Below are positions 18,038 through 27,378 of a stretch of 53,782 bases of DNA, piece by piece. Under the pieces are notes generated by a model. The model did no database searches and had not been told where the DNA came from. It saw nothing but the letters and a program-made list of their open reading frames with translations. The position numbers and the translations under genes are program-made. Each line of letters starts with the position of its first letter. Position 1 is the first letter of the stretch. Location of the stretch: positions 1-53,782 of the forward strand of contig JAPLDX010000041.1 of assembly GCA_026391215.1 (NCBI GenBank), written 5' to 3'. This DNA comes from Bacteroidia bacterium. GTDB lineage: Bacteria > Bacteroidota > Bacteroidia > Bacteroidales > VadinHA17.

Positions 18038-19543
18038 ATGAAAAATAGCGAGATCCTCCTGAATCCCAATGAACTGGTTCAGTTTCTGAAGAAACCAGCA
18101 CAAGATTTTACCCGCGATGACATTATTAAATTCATTGAAGCGAAAGGGATCTCCATGGTCAATTTCAGGTATATAGCTGAAGACGGGAAGCTCAAGACCC
18201 TCAATTTTGTGCCTTTCAGCAGGGATCATCTTGAATCGATACTGACAGCAGGAGAACGGGTTGACGGATCGAGCCTGTTCTCTTCTGTTGGCTCGGGATC
18301 AAGTGATATGTATGTAATTCCAAGATACAGGACGGCTTTTGTCAATCCTTTTACAGAGACTCCATCCCTTGAAATACTCTGTTCCTTTTACGGCAATGAC
18401 GGTAATCCACTTGAAAGCTCACCGGAGTACATCCTGAAAAAAGCGTATACCCGTTTTATGAAAAAGACAGGTTTCAGGCTGAAGACATTCGGGGAGCTGG
18501 AATATTATATCAAATCATTTCATGATGATCTTTATCCGCTCATTGACCAGAAAGGATATCACCAGTCCAAGCCTTTTGCAAAATTTGAGGATCTGAGGGT
18601 TCAGGCTCTGAATTTATGCGCAAGGGCAGGATGCAGGATCAAATATGGCCATTCGGAGGTCGGACACTTTACAAGGGGAGAAGAAGATTTCGAACAGCAT
18701 GAGATTGAATTTCTGCCTGTTGAACCGGAAGAAGCTGTTGATCAGCTGATTATTTCAAAATGGATATTAAGGATGCTGGGATACGAATATGGTGTTGAGG
18801 TAAGCTTTGCTCCCAAGATCACAGTTGGCAAGGCAGGGTCGGGAATGCATATTCATATGATGCTGGAAAAGAATGGAAGGAACATAATGATTGAAGATGG
18901 TCAGCTGAGCCAGACAGCCAGGAAGATGATGGCAGGGATACTTGATCTTTCAAAGGCTCTCACGGCTTTTGGGAACACCATTCCTACTTCCTACCTGAGG
19001 CTTGTACCTCACCAGGAAGCTCCAACAAATATCTGCTGGGGCGACAGGAACAGGTCTGTCCTTATCAGGGTTCCCCTCGGATGGAACGGAGCAATGAATA
19101 TGATAAAGGATGCAAATCCTGTCGACACATCTGTTTTTGATGACATGCCTTCGAAACAAACTGTTGAACTGAGATCTCCTGACGGATCTGCTGATATTTA
19201 TAAGCTCCTTGCAGGATTAGTTGTGGCAATAGAGCATGGACTTGAGATGTCCGGCGCACTTGAGATGGCTGAAACCCTTTATGTGAGTTATAATATTTTT
19301 GCTGCTACGGATAAAACAAAGAAAAAACAGCTTGAATCTCTCCCCGCATCATGCTGGGAGTCTGCCGATTGCCTCATTGAAAAAAGAGAATTTTTTGAGA
19401 AGGATGGTGTATTTCCTGCCGGGGTGATTGATAATGTTGCTGCAAAGCTTAAAGCATTTGATGATAAAGACCTGAGCGAGAGAATACATGACAAGCCTGA
19501 AGAGATCAGCACCCTTGTCAGGAAGTTTCTTCATTGCAGCTGA
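18038..19543 (+). CDS. glnA: Glutamine synthetase, class I-like
   Basis: Catalyses ATP-dependent glutamine formation from glutamate and ammonia in the cytoplasm. 501 residues, the size of class I-like enzymes and not the roughly 730-residue class III enzyme (GlnN) common in Bacteroidota. Seen: N-terminal beta-grasp region with DGSSLF, the catalytic block GSGMHIHMML, the ATP/glutamate block PTNICWGDRNRSVLIRVP, and VELRSPDGSADIYKLLAGL. Some members of this broad family act on gamma-glutamyl amines instead, so glutamine synthesis is likely but not certain. The 3' end overlaps the convergent YihY-family gene by 26 bases. Confidence 0.88.
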   Translation: MKNSEILLNPNELVQFLKKPAQDFTRDDIIKFIEAKGISMVNFRYIAEDGKLKTLNFVPFSRDHLESILTAGERVDGSSLFSSVGSGSSDMYVIPRYRTAFVNPFTETPSLEILCSFYGNDGNPLESSPEYILKKAYTRFMKKTGFRLKTFGELEYYIKSFHDDLYPLIDQKGYHQSKPFAKFEDLRVQALNLCARAGCRIKYGHSEVGHFTRGEEDFEQHEIEFLPVEPEEAVDQLIISKWILRMLGYEYGVEVSFAPKITVGKAGSGMHIHMMLEKNGRNIMIEDGQLSQTARKMMAGILDLSKALTAFGNTIPTSYLRLVPHQEAPTNICWGDRNRSVLIRVPLGWNGAMNMIKDANPVDTSVFDDMPSKQTVELRSPDGSADIYKLLAGLVVAIEHGLEMSGALEMAETLYVSYNIFAATDKTKKKQLESLPASCWESADCLIEKREFFEKDGVFPAGVIDNVAAKLKAFDDKDLSERIHDKPEEISTLVRKFLHCS

Positions 19544-20426
19544 TGGTGATGTTCCTTTCCTTTTCCTCCTCACGGGCGTCTTTTATGCTAACGTTCAGTT
19601 CAAATCCTATAAGCAGGGCTATTGAGTTAAGATAAAGCCAGATAAGGATGACCATGAGGGTGCCTATCCATCCATAGAGCTTATTATATTGTCCGAAGTT
19701 GTTCACATAAGCAGAAAATCCCAGGGAAGTCACTATAAAAAGTAATGTGGCAAGGGTCGATCCCGGCGATACGAATCTGAAATCACCACGTTTAGCCGGG
19801 GCAAGATAATAAAGGAATGAGATTGCCATAAAAAGAAGCAGAATTACGAGGGCCCATTTGATAAGGACAATTATACTGATAACCAGGCTCCTTTCAAGTA
19901 CATCAATTTCAACAAGGTAGTTAACTACCATCTTTCCGAAGATGACAAGGAAACCTGCAAGGGCAATCATTATCACGACAATAATAAGCAGAATGATTGA
20001 TATTTTCCTCTGGTGTATCCATGACCTGGCTTGAAAAGAGTGTGCTGATACCACGAATGCATTAATGATTGCATGAATGCCGTTTGTGGAAAAGATAATA
20101 GTAGCAATGAACATTGTAAGAAGAAGGCCTCCGCTTTTGTTTGTGACAATATCTATTATTGTTGTTTCAAGAAAGTTAAATGCGTTGAGGGGAAGCATGT
20201 TTTCAAACAGCTCGATGAGCTCATTTTGAAAATTGGGTATAGGTATAAAAGGTATCAGGGTAAAAAGGAAAATAGACGCCGGAAGCAGAGCCATCAGCAG
20301 GTTGAAAGCAATGGATGAGGCCCTGGTAACCAGTACTCCTTTTCTGAAGCCTTTCACGACAAATCTGGAAACATGGCCTATAGGGACTCCGTCAAAACCG
20401 GGAAGAACCAGTGTGTCAAAATTCAT
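19518..20426 (-). CDS. YihY/BrkB-family membrane protein
   Basis: Inner-membrane protein of the family once misnamed ribonuclease BN; cellular role unknown. 302 residues with about six hydrophobic segments, the typical start (FVVKGFRKGVLVTRASSIAFNLLMALLP split over the first segment), and the family signature near the end (NKLYGWIGTLMVILIWLYLNS). Its ATG is 3 bases from the nadC stop, so it is probably the last gene of the DUF4783-nadC-yihY unit. The last 26 bases overlap the glnA 3' end on the opposite strand. Confidence 0.9.
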   Translation of the reverse strand: MNFDTLVLPGFDGVPIGHVSRFVVKGFRKGVLVTRASSIAFNLLMALLPASIFLFTLIPFIPIPNFQNELIELFENMLPLNAFNFLETTIIDIVTNKSGGLLLTMFIATIIFSTNGIHAIINAFVVSAHSFQARSWIHQRKISIILLIIVVIMIALAGFLVIFGKMVVNYLVEIDVLERSLVISIIVLIKWALVILLLFMAISFLYYLAPAKRGDFRFVSPGSTLATLLFIVTSLGFSAYVNNFGQYNKLYGWIGTLMVILIWLYLNSIALLIGFELNVSIKDAREEEKERNITISCNEETS

Positions 20427-20429
20427 AGG

Positions 20430-21272
20430 CTACTCAGCTTTTAAGCTCATATCAAGGCTTTTAATATGATGTGTCAGGGCGCCAACTGAAATAAAGTCAA
20501 CTCCGCATTCTGCGTATGCCCTCACAGTTTCAAGAGTAATGCCTCCGGAAGATTCTGTCTCATACCTGTCTCCGACAAGCTTTACAGCAGCGAAAGTATC
20601 TTCAATATTGAAGTTATCAAGCATAATCCGGTTAACCCCTCCGACAGACAGGATCTTATTTAAATCATCGAGGTTCCTGGCTTCTATTTCAATTTTCAGT
20701 TTTCTGTTATTCTTTTTAAGATAATCCCTGGTTTTTTGTATCGCCTGCTCTATTCCTCCTGCGTATACTATATGATTATCTTTAAGCATTATCATATCAA
20801 ATAATCCCATTCTGTGGTTTAATCCGCCTCCTATCCTGACAGCCTCCTTTTCAAGGAACCTTAAACCGGGTGTTGTTTTGCGTGTGTCGAGTATCTTAGC
20901 TTTCAAGCCGGAAACACGGGAGACATACTGATTTGTGCTTGTAGCTATTCCGCTCATCCGCTGCATTATGTTGAGAACCAGCCGTTCGGATTTCAGAATT
21001 GACTGCTGTCTCCCTGATACATGGAATGCAATGTCACCGGGTTTTACACTGCTGCCGTCTTTAATCAGGATTTCACATTTCAGGGTATCATCGATTGCAG
21101 TAAAAGCCTTGCAGGCAACATCGACACCGGCAAGGATTCCTTCTTCCTTGATCAGGAGCCTGGCTTTACCGACGGCTTCCCATGGAATACAAGCCAGGGA
21201 TGAATGATCACCATCTCCAAGGTCCTCTCCTATACTTCTTAAAATAAACTCCCTGAGAACTCTATTTTCCAT
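20430..21272 (-). CDS. nadC: Nicotinate-nucleotide pyrophosphorylase (carboxylating)
   Basis: Quinolinate phosphoribosyltransferase, the step of de novo NAD synthesis that makes nicotinate mononucleotide. Seen: EDLGDGDHSS near the N-terminus, NIMQRMSGIAT, the strongly conserved DTRKTTPGLR, KEAVRIGGGLNHRMGL, LKDNHI, IEIEARN, IMLDNF, SSGGI and FISVGALTH. The start at 21272 matches NadC N-termini; an in-frame ATG at 21284 would add four residues. Both overlap the end of the DUF4783 gene. nadA and nadB are not in the window. Confidence 0.95.
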   Translation of the reverse strand: MENRVLREFILRSIGEDLGDGDHSSLACIPWEAVGKARLLIKEEGILAGVDVACKAFTAIDDTLKCEILIKDGSSVKPGDIAFHVSGRQQSILKSERLVLNIMQRMSGIATSTNQYVSRVSGLKAKILDTRKTTPGLRFLEKEAVRIGGGLNHRMGLFDMIMLKDNHIVYAGGIEQAIQKTRDYLKKNNRKLKIEIEARNLDDLNKILSVGGVNRIMLDNFNIEDTFAAVKLVGDRYETESSGGITLETVRAYAECGVDFISVGALTHHIKSLDMSLKAE

Positions 21273-21666
21273 TTTCAGTCTCAATGCGTATCTGGTGAAT
21301 AAGAAGATCAGGACCGACCTTCTTCAACAGGAAATAGACCCTGAAATCACCTTTCTCTGTTTTAAGAATGCCGATAGCGTATTGTGCATCGCTCTTGGCA
21401 CCCTGATGACGGATTATAAAATCTTTGGTCTGACAGGTATTAAAGAAATCTTTAAGAATGGCTTCAGCGACATTCTTTTTATAAAAATCCTCCTTATCAA
21501 GAAGCAGTAACCCTACTGTGGAATTCATATATTTTGATAATTCGGCTGCATTACCCGCCTTAAAGGCTATAGAGATCCCATCGGGAATCTTAGCCTGCTC
21601 CTGGTCGTTGGAGCCAAGGGTGCTTAGCGCAATAATTATTACCGGAACAATACTAACAAACTGCAT
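21262..21666 (-). CDS. DUF4783-family small secreted protein
   Basis: 134 residues with a hydrophobic signal-like N-terminus. The body (ISIAFKAGNAAELSKYMN, then GLLLLDKEDFYKKNVAEAIL, and YFLLKKVGPDLLIHQIRIE) matches the NTF2-like DUF4783 family, which in Bacteroidota commonly sits directly before nadC, as here. Function unknown. Overlaps nadC by about 11 bases. Family assigned from memory. Confidence 0.75.
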   Translation of the reverse strand: MQFVSIVPVIIIALSTLGSNDQEQAKIPDGISIAFKAGNAAELSKYMNSTVGLLLLDKEDFYKKNVAEAILKDFFNTCQTKDFIIRHQGAKSDAQYAIGILKTEKGDFRVYFLLKKVGPDLLIHQIRIETENGK

Positions 21667-21705
21667 CTGAATCTGTTTTTTCCGACTTTCAAAATCTCTG
21701 CATTA

Positions 21706-21713
21706 CAAATTTA
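21706..21713 (-). promoter_or_regulatory. Candidate -7 box for the DUF4783-nadC-yihY unit
   Basis: Minus-strand TAAATTTG, about 40 bases upstream of the ATG at 21666. No clear -33 element. It faces away from the rlmH promoter at 21762-21793. Confidence 0.45.
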
Positions 21714-21761
21714 AGTAATTTCAGTTAAGAAAACCACTTCTGCCTGCTCAATATAATTATA

Positions 21762-21793
21762 ATTGCATGAGCGCGTTATTAATTATACTTTTG
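21762..21793 (+). promoter_or_regulatory. Candidate promoter for rlmH
   Basis: ATTG (21762-21765), a 20-base spacer and TACTTTTG (21786-21793), 48 bases before the rlmH ATG. The -7 is exact and the -33 is one base off TTTG. Confidence 0.5.
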
Positions 21794-21841
21794 CAGGTAA
21801 TAGTATGCTTTGACAAGTACTCAAAAGTCGCGCCAATATTT

Positions 21842-22315
21842 ATGAAGATTGCATTATTGCAAACAGGTAAAACAACAGATAAGCATGTTAATGAGGGCGT
21901 TGATATTTATTCTGAACGCATCAGGAAATATTCAGGATTCGAGATCATTACGCTTCCCGACCTGAAGAATACGCGGAATATGTCCGTGACGGAACAGAAG
22001 ATCAAAGAGGGGAAGAAAATAATGCAGTCAATAGGTAAGGATGATTTTGTGGTTCTGCTTGATGAAAGAGGGAAAGAGCTCAGAACGGTTGAATTTGCTG
22101 AATTGTTAGTAAGGCGGTTTTTAATGACTGGAAAGAGGATCCTGTTTGTAATTGGCGGTCCCTGGGGTATGTCGGAAGAGGTGATCAATATTGCCGATTT
22201 CCGGATGTCTCTTTCTAAAATGACTTTCCCGCATCAGCTTGTCAGGTTATTGTTCCTGGAACAGCTTTACAGAGCATTTACAATTATTAAAGGTGAGCCA
22301 TATCACCATGAATAG
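21842..22315 (+). CDS. rlmH: 23S rRNA (pseudouridine1915-N3)-methyltransferase
   Basis: SPOUT-fold methyltransferase that modifies helix 69 of 23S rRNA. 157 residues from the ATG at 21842 (MKIALLQTGKT), the standard length; an upstream in-frame ATG at 21767 would add 25 atypical residues and places the -7 box inside the gene. Seen: VVLLDERGKEL, the SAM-binding knot FVIGGPWGMSEEV and the C-terminal signature FPHQLVRLLFLEQLYRAF with KGEPYHHE. The histidine kinase gene follows after 15 bases and is probably co-transcribed. Confidence 0.97.
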   Translation: MKIALLQTGKTTDKHVNEGVDIYSERIRKYSGFEIITLPDLKNTRNMSVTEQKIKEGKKIMQSIGKDDFVVLLDERGKELRTVEFAELLVRRFLMTGKRILFVIGGPWGMSEEVINIADFRMSLSKMTFPHQLVRLLFLEQLYRAFTIIKGEPYHHE

Positions 22316-22330
22316 AATATATTTCCCGGT

Positions 22331-25300
22331 ATGAAAATGAACAGACGCAGATTATTTCTCTGTATTTCTGCTGTCATCCTCCTGGCGGGTGCAATAATCT
22401 CAGAATTAATATATTTCAGTGATTTTGAATATCATTTCAGGGTAAAGAGGTTTAACAGGATATTGACTGAGAAGGAGAAGGTGATGGAGGGGTGTCTGAA
22501 CGATCTGAAACAGATACTAGCCAATGGTGAACCGCACGGATCAATGTCAGAAAAGAAGCTTTTTATGCTTGCCGGAGAAAATGAGATCACCATACTCGAG
22601 TACATTGACAAGAAACTTATTCACTGGTCGGACAATGAATTTGATGTTCCTGTAGAAATTCATAATGACACTCTTTTTGCAAAGCCGATATTGTTTATCC
22701 ATAATGGCTGGTTCCTTCCGATGACAATCCAGGCAGGAAATGAGATGATAGTAGGATTACTGAGGGTGAGGACGGATTATGGTTTTGAAAACGACATAAT
22801 CAGGAATGGCTTCGAAAAAAATTTCAAAATACCTGATGACGTAGGCTTCAGCACAGTAAAGGATAGTTCAGAGTACAATATTTACAGTTCTTCCGGTGAT
22901 TTTCTTTTTTCTCTTTCTTTCCCTGCAGTAAAAAGCAACACCATCCTGATCATTGTGCCTGTAGTTTTTTGGGCCTTATTATTTGTGATCCTGATTTTGC
23001 TTGTGCTTGAAGTGGTTGAATTAATGGTCAGCAGGGGAATGAATATTCTAGGCCTGCTTACCTCATTTGCCTTATTTGTTCTGCTTTACTTTTCAGTGCT
23101 TTTACTGAATAAGCCGGAAGTAATATTACGGACAGGGCTTTTTTCCCCCTATCATTTCTCGCTCAACGTATTAATACCTTCACTGGGGCACCTTCTTTTG
23201 TTAAGTATCCTTGCAGCTGTATTCTCATTTTGTTTTTACAAGTACCTGCCAGCAGGACCAGTAAGCAGGGAAAATAAAATGAAGAGTATTACAGTACTGG
23301 CTCTTTACTTTTCTGTTGCTGCTCTTTTTTCAGGTGTTCTCCATTATCTTTTCATCCACCTGGTCTCAGACTCGAACATAAGTTTTGAGACGTACAGGGT
23401 CATTGACCTGACATTATTCAGTGCTGCGGGTTATTGCAGTATAGTTTTATTTTCATTTGTACCTTTCTTTGTGTTGCTTAAGGTCATCAGGATCTGTAAT
23501 GATGTCCGGACGGGGAGATTTGTCATTGCACTAATGGTTGCCCTGATTGTTCTGGTCATCTTGTTTTTCAAAGATCCGGCTTCCTTGCTGGTGACAGCGC
23601 TCTTTTTTTCGGGAATGGTTATACTTATCCTGATTGCAGTAAGAAAAAAGTCAGGAGATCTCAACATTACAGTTTTATTTTCCATTCTTTTAGGCCTTTA
23701 TTCGCTGTATGTGATCACAGTTTTTTCGGAGAAGAAGAACACTGAAAATCTGAAGATCCAGGCTTTATCCTTTTCTACAGAGAATGATCCTGAAGCTGAG
23801 CATCTTCTTCTCGATATGTGGCCTGTAATTAAAAGCGATACCATTCTGGCCGGGATGATGAAAGCTGAAATTATCGAACAGAAAGAAGTAAATTCGGTAA
23901 CATCCTACCTGCAAGAAAAATACTTTAGCGGATATTGGGGGAATTTCAATGTAAATATTATCCTCTGTCCAAATGGAGGACCTCTAAGAATAGGACCGGG
24001 GCAGGACAATCTGGTAAACTGTTTTGAATTCTTTTACGGGAGGACAAAAAAGTATGGGCATCGTCTGACGGGTACAGATTTTTATTTTATTGACTACCAG
24101 GGCGGAAGGGCATATTATATTGGACAACTTTTTTTTGAGACCGGCCATGGAACAACAAACGGGTTATTCATAGAACTTTACAGCAATGTCACTATTTTCC
24201 AGTCAGGGTATTCCGAATTGCTTCTAGACAGGAAATTCCGCGGATATTCAGGTCTGAAGGATTACTCATTTGCTAAATATATCAATGGTAAAATTGTTCT
24301 TAACTCGGGTGAATTCGCCTATAACAAGGAAGATGATGATTATATTGACAAGAACACTGATTATAGGTACTTCAATGCCGGGAGTTACAAGCATGTCCTG
24401 TGCAAAAACGGTAACGCTACCGTTATAATAAGCAGGAAAAGGCTTACAACAGGAGACATGCTGATATCATTTGCATATCTCTTCACCTTTATCCTGCTGT
24501 TCACGAATCTGGTCCTTCTTCTTTTACGCCGGCCGGATATAAGAAAACTCAGAACTCCGAACTTAAGACAGAAGCTGCAGTTATCATTCATAGGGATACT
24601 TCTTTTCTCTTTTATCCTGATAGGAGTGGTTGTGACCTCTCTGACGATCAGGGAATACAAGGCAAAGCATTATGATACAATAAGGGAAAAGCTAAGTTCA
24701 ATTTATATTGAACTTGAAAACAGCCTGGCTGTCGAAAGAAGTCTTTCAGTTGACTGGAGGAACAGCAGTTATGGATCACTTAATGAGCTTCTTGTAGGGC
24801 TTTCTAATATATTCAATACAGATATAAATATTTATGACCTGAACGGACACCTGATGGCAACCTCGAGAGAGGAGATCTATTACCGGAACCTCACAAGCAG
24901 GAGAATGAACATCCAGGCGCTTATCAATATGGAAACCCTTACCAGGAGCGAGTATATCCAGACAGAGAAGGTGGGCCGGATGAATTACCTTTCGGTTTAT
25001 GTTCCATTCTACAATGCCGATAACAAATTGCTTGTCTATCTGAATCTGCCTTATTTCAGGATGCAGAGCATACTGGCCCGTGAAATATCGAACATGGTTG
25101 TTGTGGTCATTAACTTTGCACTTCTTCTGATACTTGTAACAATGGGATTGGCGGTTTTCCTGAGCGGCAGGCTGACTTCACCGCTGTCTATGCTAAGTGA
25201 TGGACTGGCATCAGTTAAACTTGGCAAAAAGGTTGAACACCTCTATTATAATGGAACCGATGAGATAGGTGATCTCGTGATGCAGTACAACAGTATGGTG

Positions 25301-26047
25301 GATGAACTCGAGGAGAGTACTGAGAAGCTTTCCAATTCTGAAAGGGAATATGCATGGAGGGAAATGGCGAAACAGATCGCACATGAGATCAAAAATCCGC
25401 TGACCCCGATGAAGCTGAATGTTCAGCAGCTGCTTAAAACATGGAAAGACGGAGCACCACGGTTTGACGAAAAGATTGAAACCTTCTCAAAAAACCAGAT
25501 TGATCTGATTGATAATCTGTCATCCATTGCTTCAGCCTTTTCGGCATTTGCAAAGATGCCCGGGACAAGCCCCGGACTTGTCAATCTGCTGGAACAGATA
25601 CAGACGACACTCGAGCTCTTCAGGAATACGGCAAACGTTACATTCTGGGTACGATGGCCACACGAGAGCAAAGTTTACATATATGCCGACAAGGAGCAGC
25701 TTAACGGGATCTTCTCCAATCTTTTCAAGAACAGCATCCAGTCAATTCCCCTGGACAGGAAAGGACTTATCAAGGTGTCACTTGAAATAAAAGGTGACAA
25801 AATTATTGTTGCGGTCGAGGATAACGGAACAGGTATCCCGGAGCCGTTGCAGAAAAAGCTCTTCACGCCGAACTTTACGACAAAATCGTCGGGAACGGGA
25901 CTGGGGCTTTCAATCGTTAAAAAATATGTTGAAGGTGTCAAAGGCAGAATATGGTTTGAATCAGAGGCAGATAAAGGAACAATTTTCTATATTGAATTTC
26001 CCCTGATGTACACTGTAGAGAAGCCGGGAGAGGCTCCGGCAGTCTGA
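22331..26047 (+). CDS. Large NtrY-like membrane sensor histidine kinase
   Basis: 1238-residue sensor kinase. Order: one N-terminal membrane segment (about 8-28), a soluble region, a block of about eight membrane segments (about 210-470), an extracytoplasmic region (about 480-700), two more membrane segments, a second periplasmic sensor region, a last membrane segment, a HAMP domain, then HisKA and HATPase_c. The phospho-acceptor is His1018 in AKQIAHEIKNPLTPMKL, the H-box style of NtrY; ATP-binding motifs VEDNGTGIP and TTKSSGTGLGLSIVKKYVEG are intact. No response regulator lies nearby, so it is an orphan here. Ligand and output unknown. Confidence 0.88.
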   Translation: MKMNRRRLFLCISAVILLAGAIISELIYFSDFEYHFRVKRFNRILTEKEKVMEGCLNDLKQILANGEPHGSMSEKKLFMLAGENEITILEYIDKKLIHWSDNEFDVPVEIHNDTLFAKPILFIHNGWFLPMTIQAGNEMIVGLLRVRTDYGFENDIIRNGFEKNFKIPDDVGFSTVKDSSEYNIYSSSGDFLFSLSFPAVKSNTILIIVPVVFWALLFVILILLVLEVVELMVSRGMNILGLLTSFALFVLLYFSVLLLNKPEVILRTGLFSPYHFSLNVLIPSLGHLLLLSILAAVFSFCFYKYLPAGPVSRENKMKSITVLALYFSVAALFSGVLHYLFIHLVSDSNISFETYRVIDLTLFSAAGYCSIVLFSFVPFFVLLKVIRICNDVRTGRFVIALMVALIVLVILFFKDPASLLVTALFFSGMVILILIAVRKKSGDLNITVLFSILLGLYSLYVITVFSEKKNTENLKIQALSFSTENDPEAEHLLLDMWPVIKSDTILAGMMKAEIIEQKEVNSVTSYLQEKYFSGYWGNFNVNIILCPNGGPLRIGPGQDNLVNCFEFFYGRTKKYGHRLTGTDFYFIDYQGGRAYYIGQLFFETGHGTTNGLFIELYSNVTIFQSGYSELLLDRKFRGYSGLKDYSFAKYINGKIVLNSGEFAYNKEDDDYIDKNTDYRYFNAGSYKHVLCKNGNATVIISRKRLTTGDMLISFAYLFTFILLFTNLVLLLLRRPDIRKLRTPNLRQKLQLSFIGILLFSFILIGVVVTSLTIREYKAKHYDTIREKLSSIYIELENSLAVERSLSVDWRNSSYGSLNELLVGLSNIFNTDINIYDLNGHLMATSREEIYYRNLTSRRMNIQALINMETLTRSEYIQTEKVGRMNYLSVYVPFYNADNKLLVYLNLPYFRMQSILAREISNMVVVVINFALLLILVTMGLAVFLSGRLTSPLSMLSDGLASVKLGKKVEHLYYNGTDEIGDLVMQYNSMVDELEESTEKLSNSEREYAWREMAKQIAHEIKNPLTPMKLNVQQLLKTWKDGAPRFDEKIETFSKNQIDLIDNLSSIASAFSAFAKMPGTSPGLVNLLEQIQTTLELFRNTANVTFWVRWPHESKVYIYADKEQLNGIFSNLFKNSIQSIPLDRKGLIKVSLEIKGDKIIVAVEDNGTGIPEPLQKKLFTPNFTTKSSGTGLGLSIVKKYVEGVKGRIWFESEADKGTIFYIEFPLMYTVEKPGEAPAV

Positions 26048-26048
26048 C

Positions 26049-26079
26049 TTTGACAAGTTGAAAAATTCAAATATTTAGT
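26049..26079 (+). promoter_or_regulatory. Weak promoter candidate for the T9SS operon
   Basis: TTTG (26049-26052), a 19-base spacer and TATTTAGT (26072-26079), 27 bases before the ATG at 26107. The -33 and spacing are ideal, but the -7 matches only part of TAnnTTTG. Confidence 0.3.
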
Positions 26080-26106
26080 TATATTAGCGGTTCTTATCAG
26101 GCTTTA

Positions 26107-27087
26107 ATGAAGGGAAGTATTTCAGTCAATGTCAGATCGTTAATATTGAGTCTGTTAGTAATAATGGGATTCGTACAGCCTGTTTATTCCCAAACCAGGA
26201 TAAGCGGCATAATAAATAAGTATGCCCGGGTGAATACAATAGGGGTTGATAATGTCATTATAAATGATGAAACCCAGTTTGACCAGTTTGCTGTGGGTGA
26301 CACAGTGCTGCTGATGCAGATGAAAGGAGTCAGGATCGATACAATGGGTCTGGGTATTATGATGTACGGACTACCCGGCAGATATGAGTTCCTGACGATA
26401 TCCTTGCTTGATGATGGCTTGAATAAAATTGAATTCATGGCCGATATAGTCAATACATCATTTGATGTCAACTGCAATGTTCAGCTTATCAGAGTTCCTT
26501 CATATAACTATGCTATAGTTAACGGGCAACTTACCTGCGAGCCATGGGACAGCACAAAAAAGACTGGCGGAGTTCTGGCTGCAATTATAGGAAGAACACT
26601 ATCACTGAATGCAAATATTGATGTTACCGGTAAAGGTTTTAAAGGAGGGGCGATAGCCTCAGGGAAGGGAATTTGTGCCGGGACCAATTTAAAGTGGCTT
26701 AGAAATTATTATCCAGCAACCACAGACAGTGCCGGATTCAAAGGAGAAGGACTAGCATTATTAGTAGGTACAGACAGTCCACCATATCTGCCTGTCTATC
26801 CCGGTTTTGCTAAAGGTATGGCCGCCAATTTTACTGGTGGTGGAGGCGGAATTGGCAGATTTTCAGGCGGCGGTGGAGGATCAAATTATAGTGCCGGAGG
26901 CAGAGGTGGTCGCGAAAATTTGTGCAGCCCGCCCTCCGACGGAGGTATGGGGGGAAAATCGGTTATGCCTACTACTCTGAAAGGAGGTTATTTCCTTGGT
27001 GGCGGTGGCGGCGGATCAACATACACAACAGGAACTTCAGTTCCCGGAGGTAAGGGAGGCGGAATAATTTTCACTGTGATACATTGA
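26107..27087 (+). CDS. N-terminal fragment of the T9SS repeat protein
   Basis: 326 residues: signal peptide (cleavage after PVYSQ), a domain with INKYARVNTIGVDNVIIN and DQFAVGDTVLLMQMKG that recurs at the N-terminus of large secreted Bacteroidota proteins, then the first glycine-rich stretch. It runs out at TGA 27085-27087 just after the frame is lost at about 27069. The next segment in the -1 frame (CDTLMGNGHSILAEG) is the natural continuation. Confidence 0.6.
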   Translation: MKGSISVNVRSLILSLLVIMGFVQPVYSQTRISGIINKYARVNTIGVDNVIINDETQFDQFAVGDTVLLMQMKGVRIDTMGLGIMMYGLPGRYEFLTISLLDDGLNKIEFMADIVNTSFDVNCNVQLIRVPSYNYAIVNGQLTCEPWDSTKKTGGVLAAIIGRTLSLNANIDVTGKGFKGGAIASGKGICAGTNLKWLRNYYPATTDSAGFKGEGLALLVGTDSPPYLPVYPGFAKGMAANFTGGGGGIGRFSGGGGGSNYSAGGRGGRENLCSPPSDGGMGGKSVMPTTLKGGYFLGGGGGGSTYTTGTSVPGGKGGGIIFTVIH

Positions 27088-27378
27088 TGGGCAATGGCCA
27101 CAGTATTCTTGCTGAGGGTGCCTTCCCGGGAACAGCGAGCGGAGAAGCTGGCGCAGGTGGTGGTGGCGGTGGTGGATCAATTGCTATATATAATCAGAGT
27201 TACTCTGATATTCTAGCTACATCTGCCCTAACATTATCAGCCAGAGGTGGAAAAGGAGGAAGTAATGCCGGAAATTCGGGAGAAGGAGGCGGTGGCAGCG
27301 GCGGTTACATTAATACAAGCAGTGTTACTCTTCCATCGAACGTAACAAGGATCGTTTTAGGTGGAGGTGGAGGTACAA
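26833..27378 (+). repeat. Glycine-codon-rich low-complexity region
   Basis: Runs of GGN codons encode clusters of four to seven glycines separated by short Ser/Asn/Tyr stretches (for example GGGGGIGRFSGGGGGS and GAGGGGGGGSIAIYN). It spans the first frameshift. Such G-rich DNA is prone to both slippage and poor sequencing, relevant to whether the frame breaks are real. Confidence 0.8.

Noticed and set aside
27060..27080. Programmed -1 ribosomal frameshift in the repeat protein
   Set aside because: The zero-frame codons ATA ATT TTC do not form an X XXY YYZ slippery heptamer and no clear downstream pseudoknot was seen; a second, unrelated break 520 bases on makes decay or sequence error more likely.
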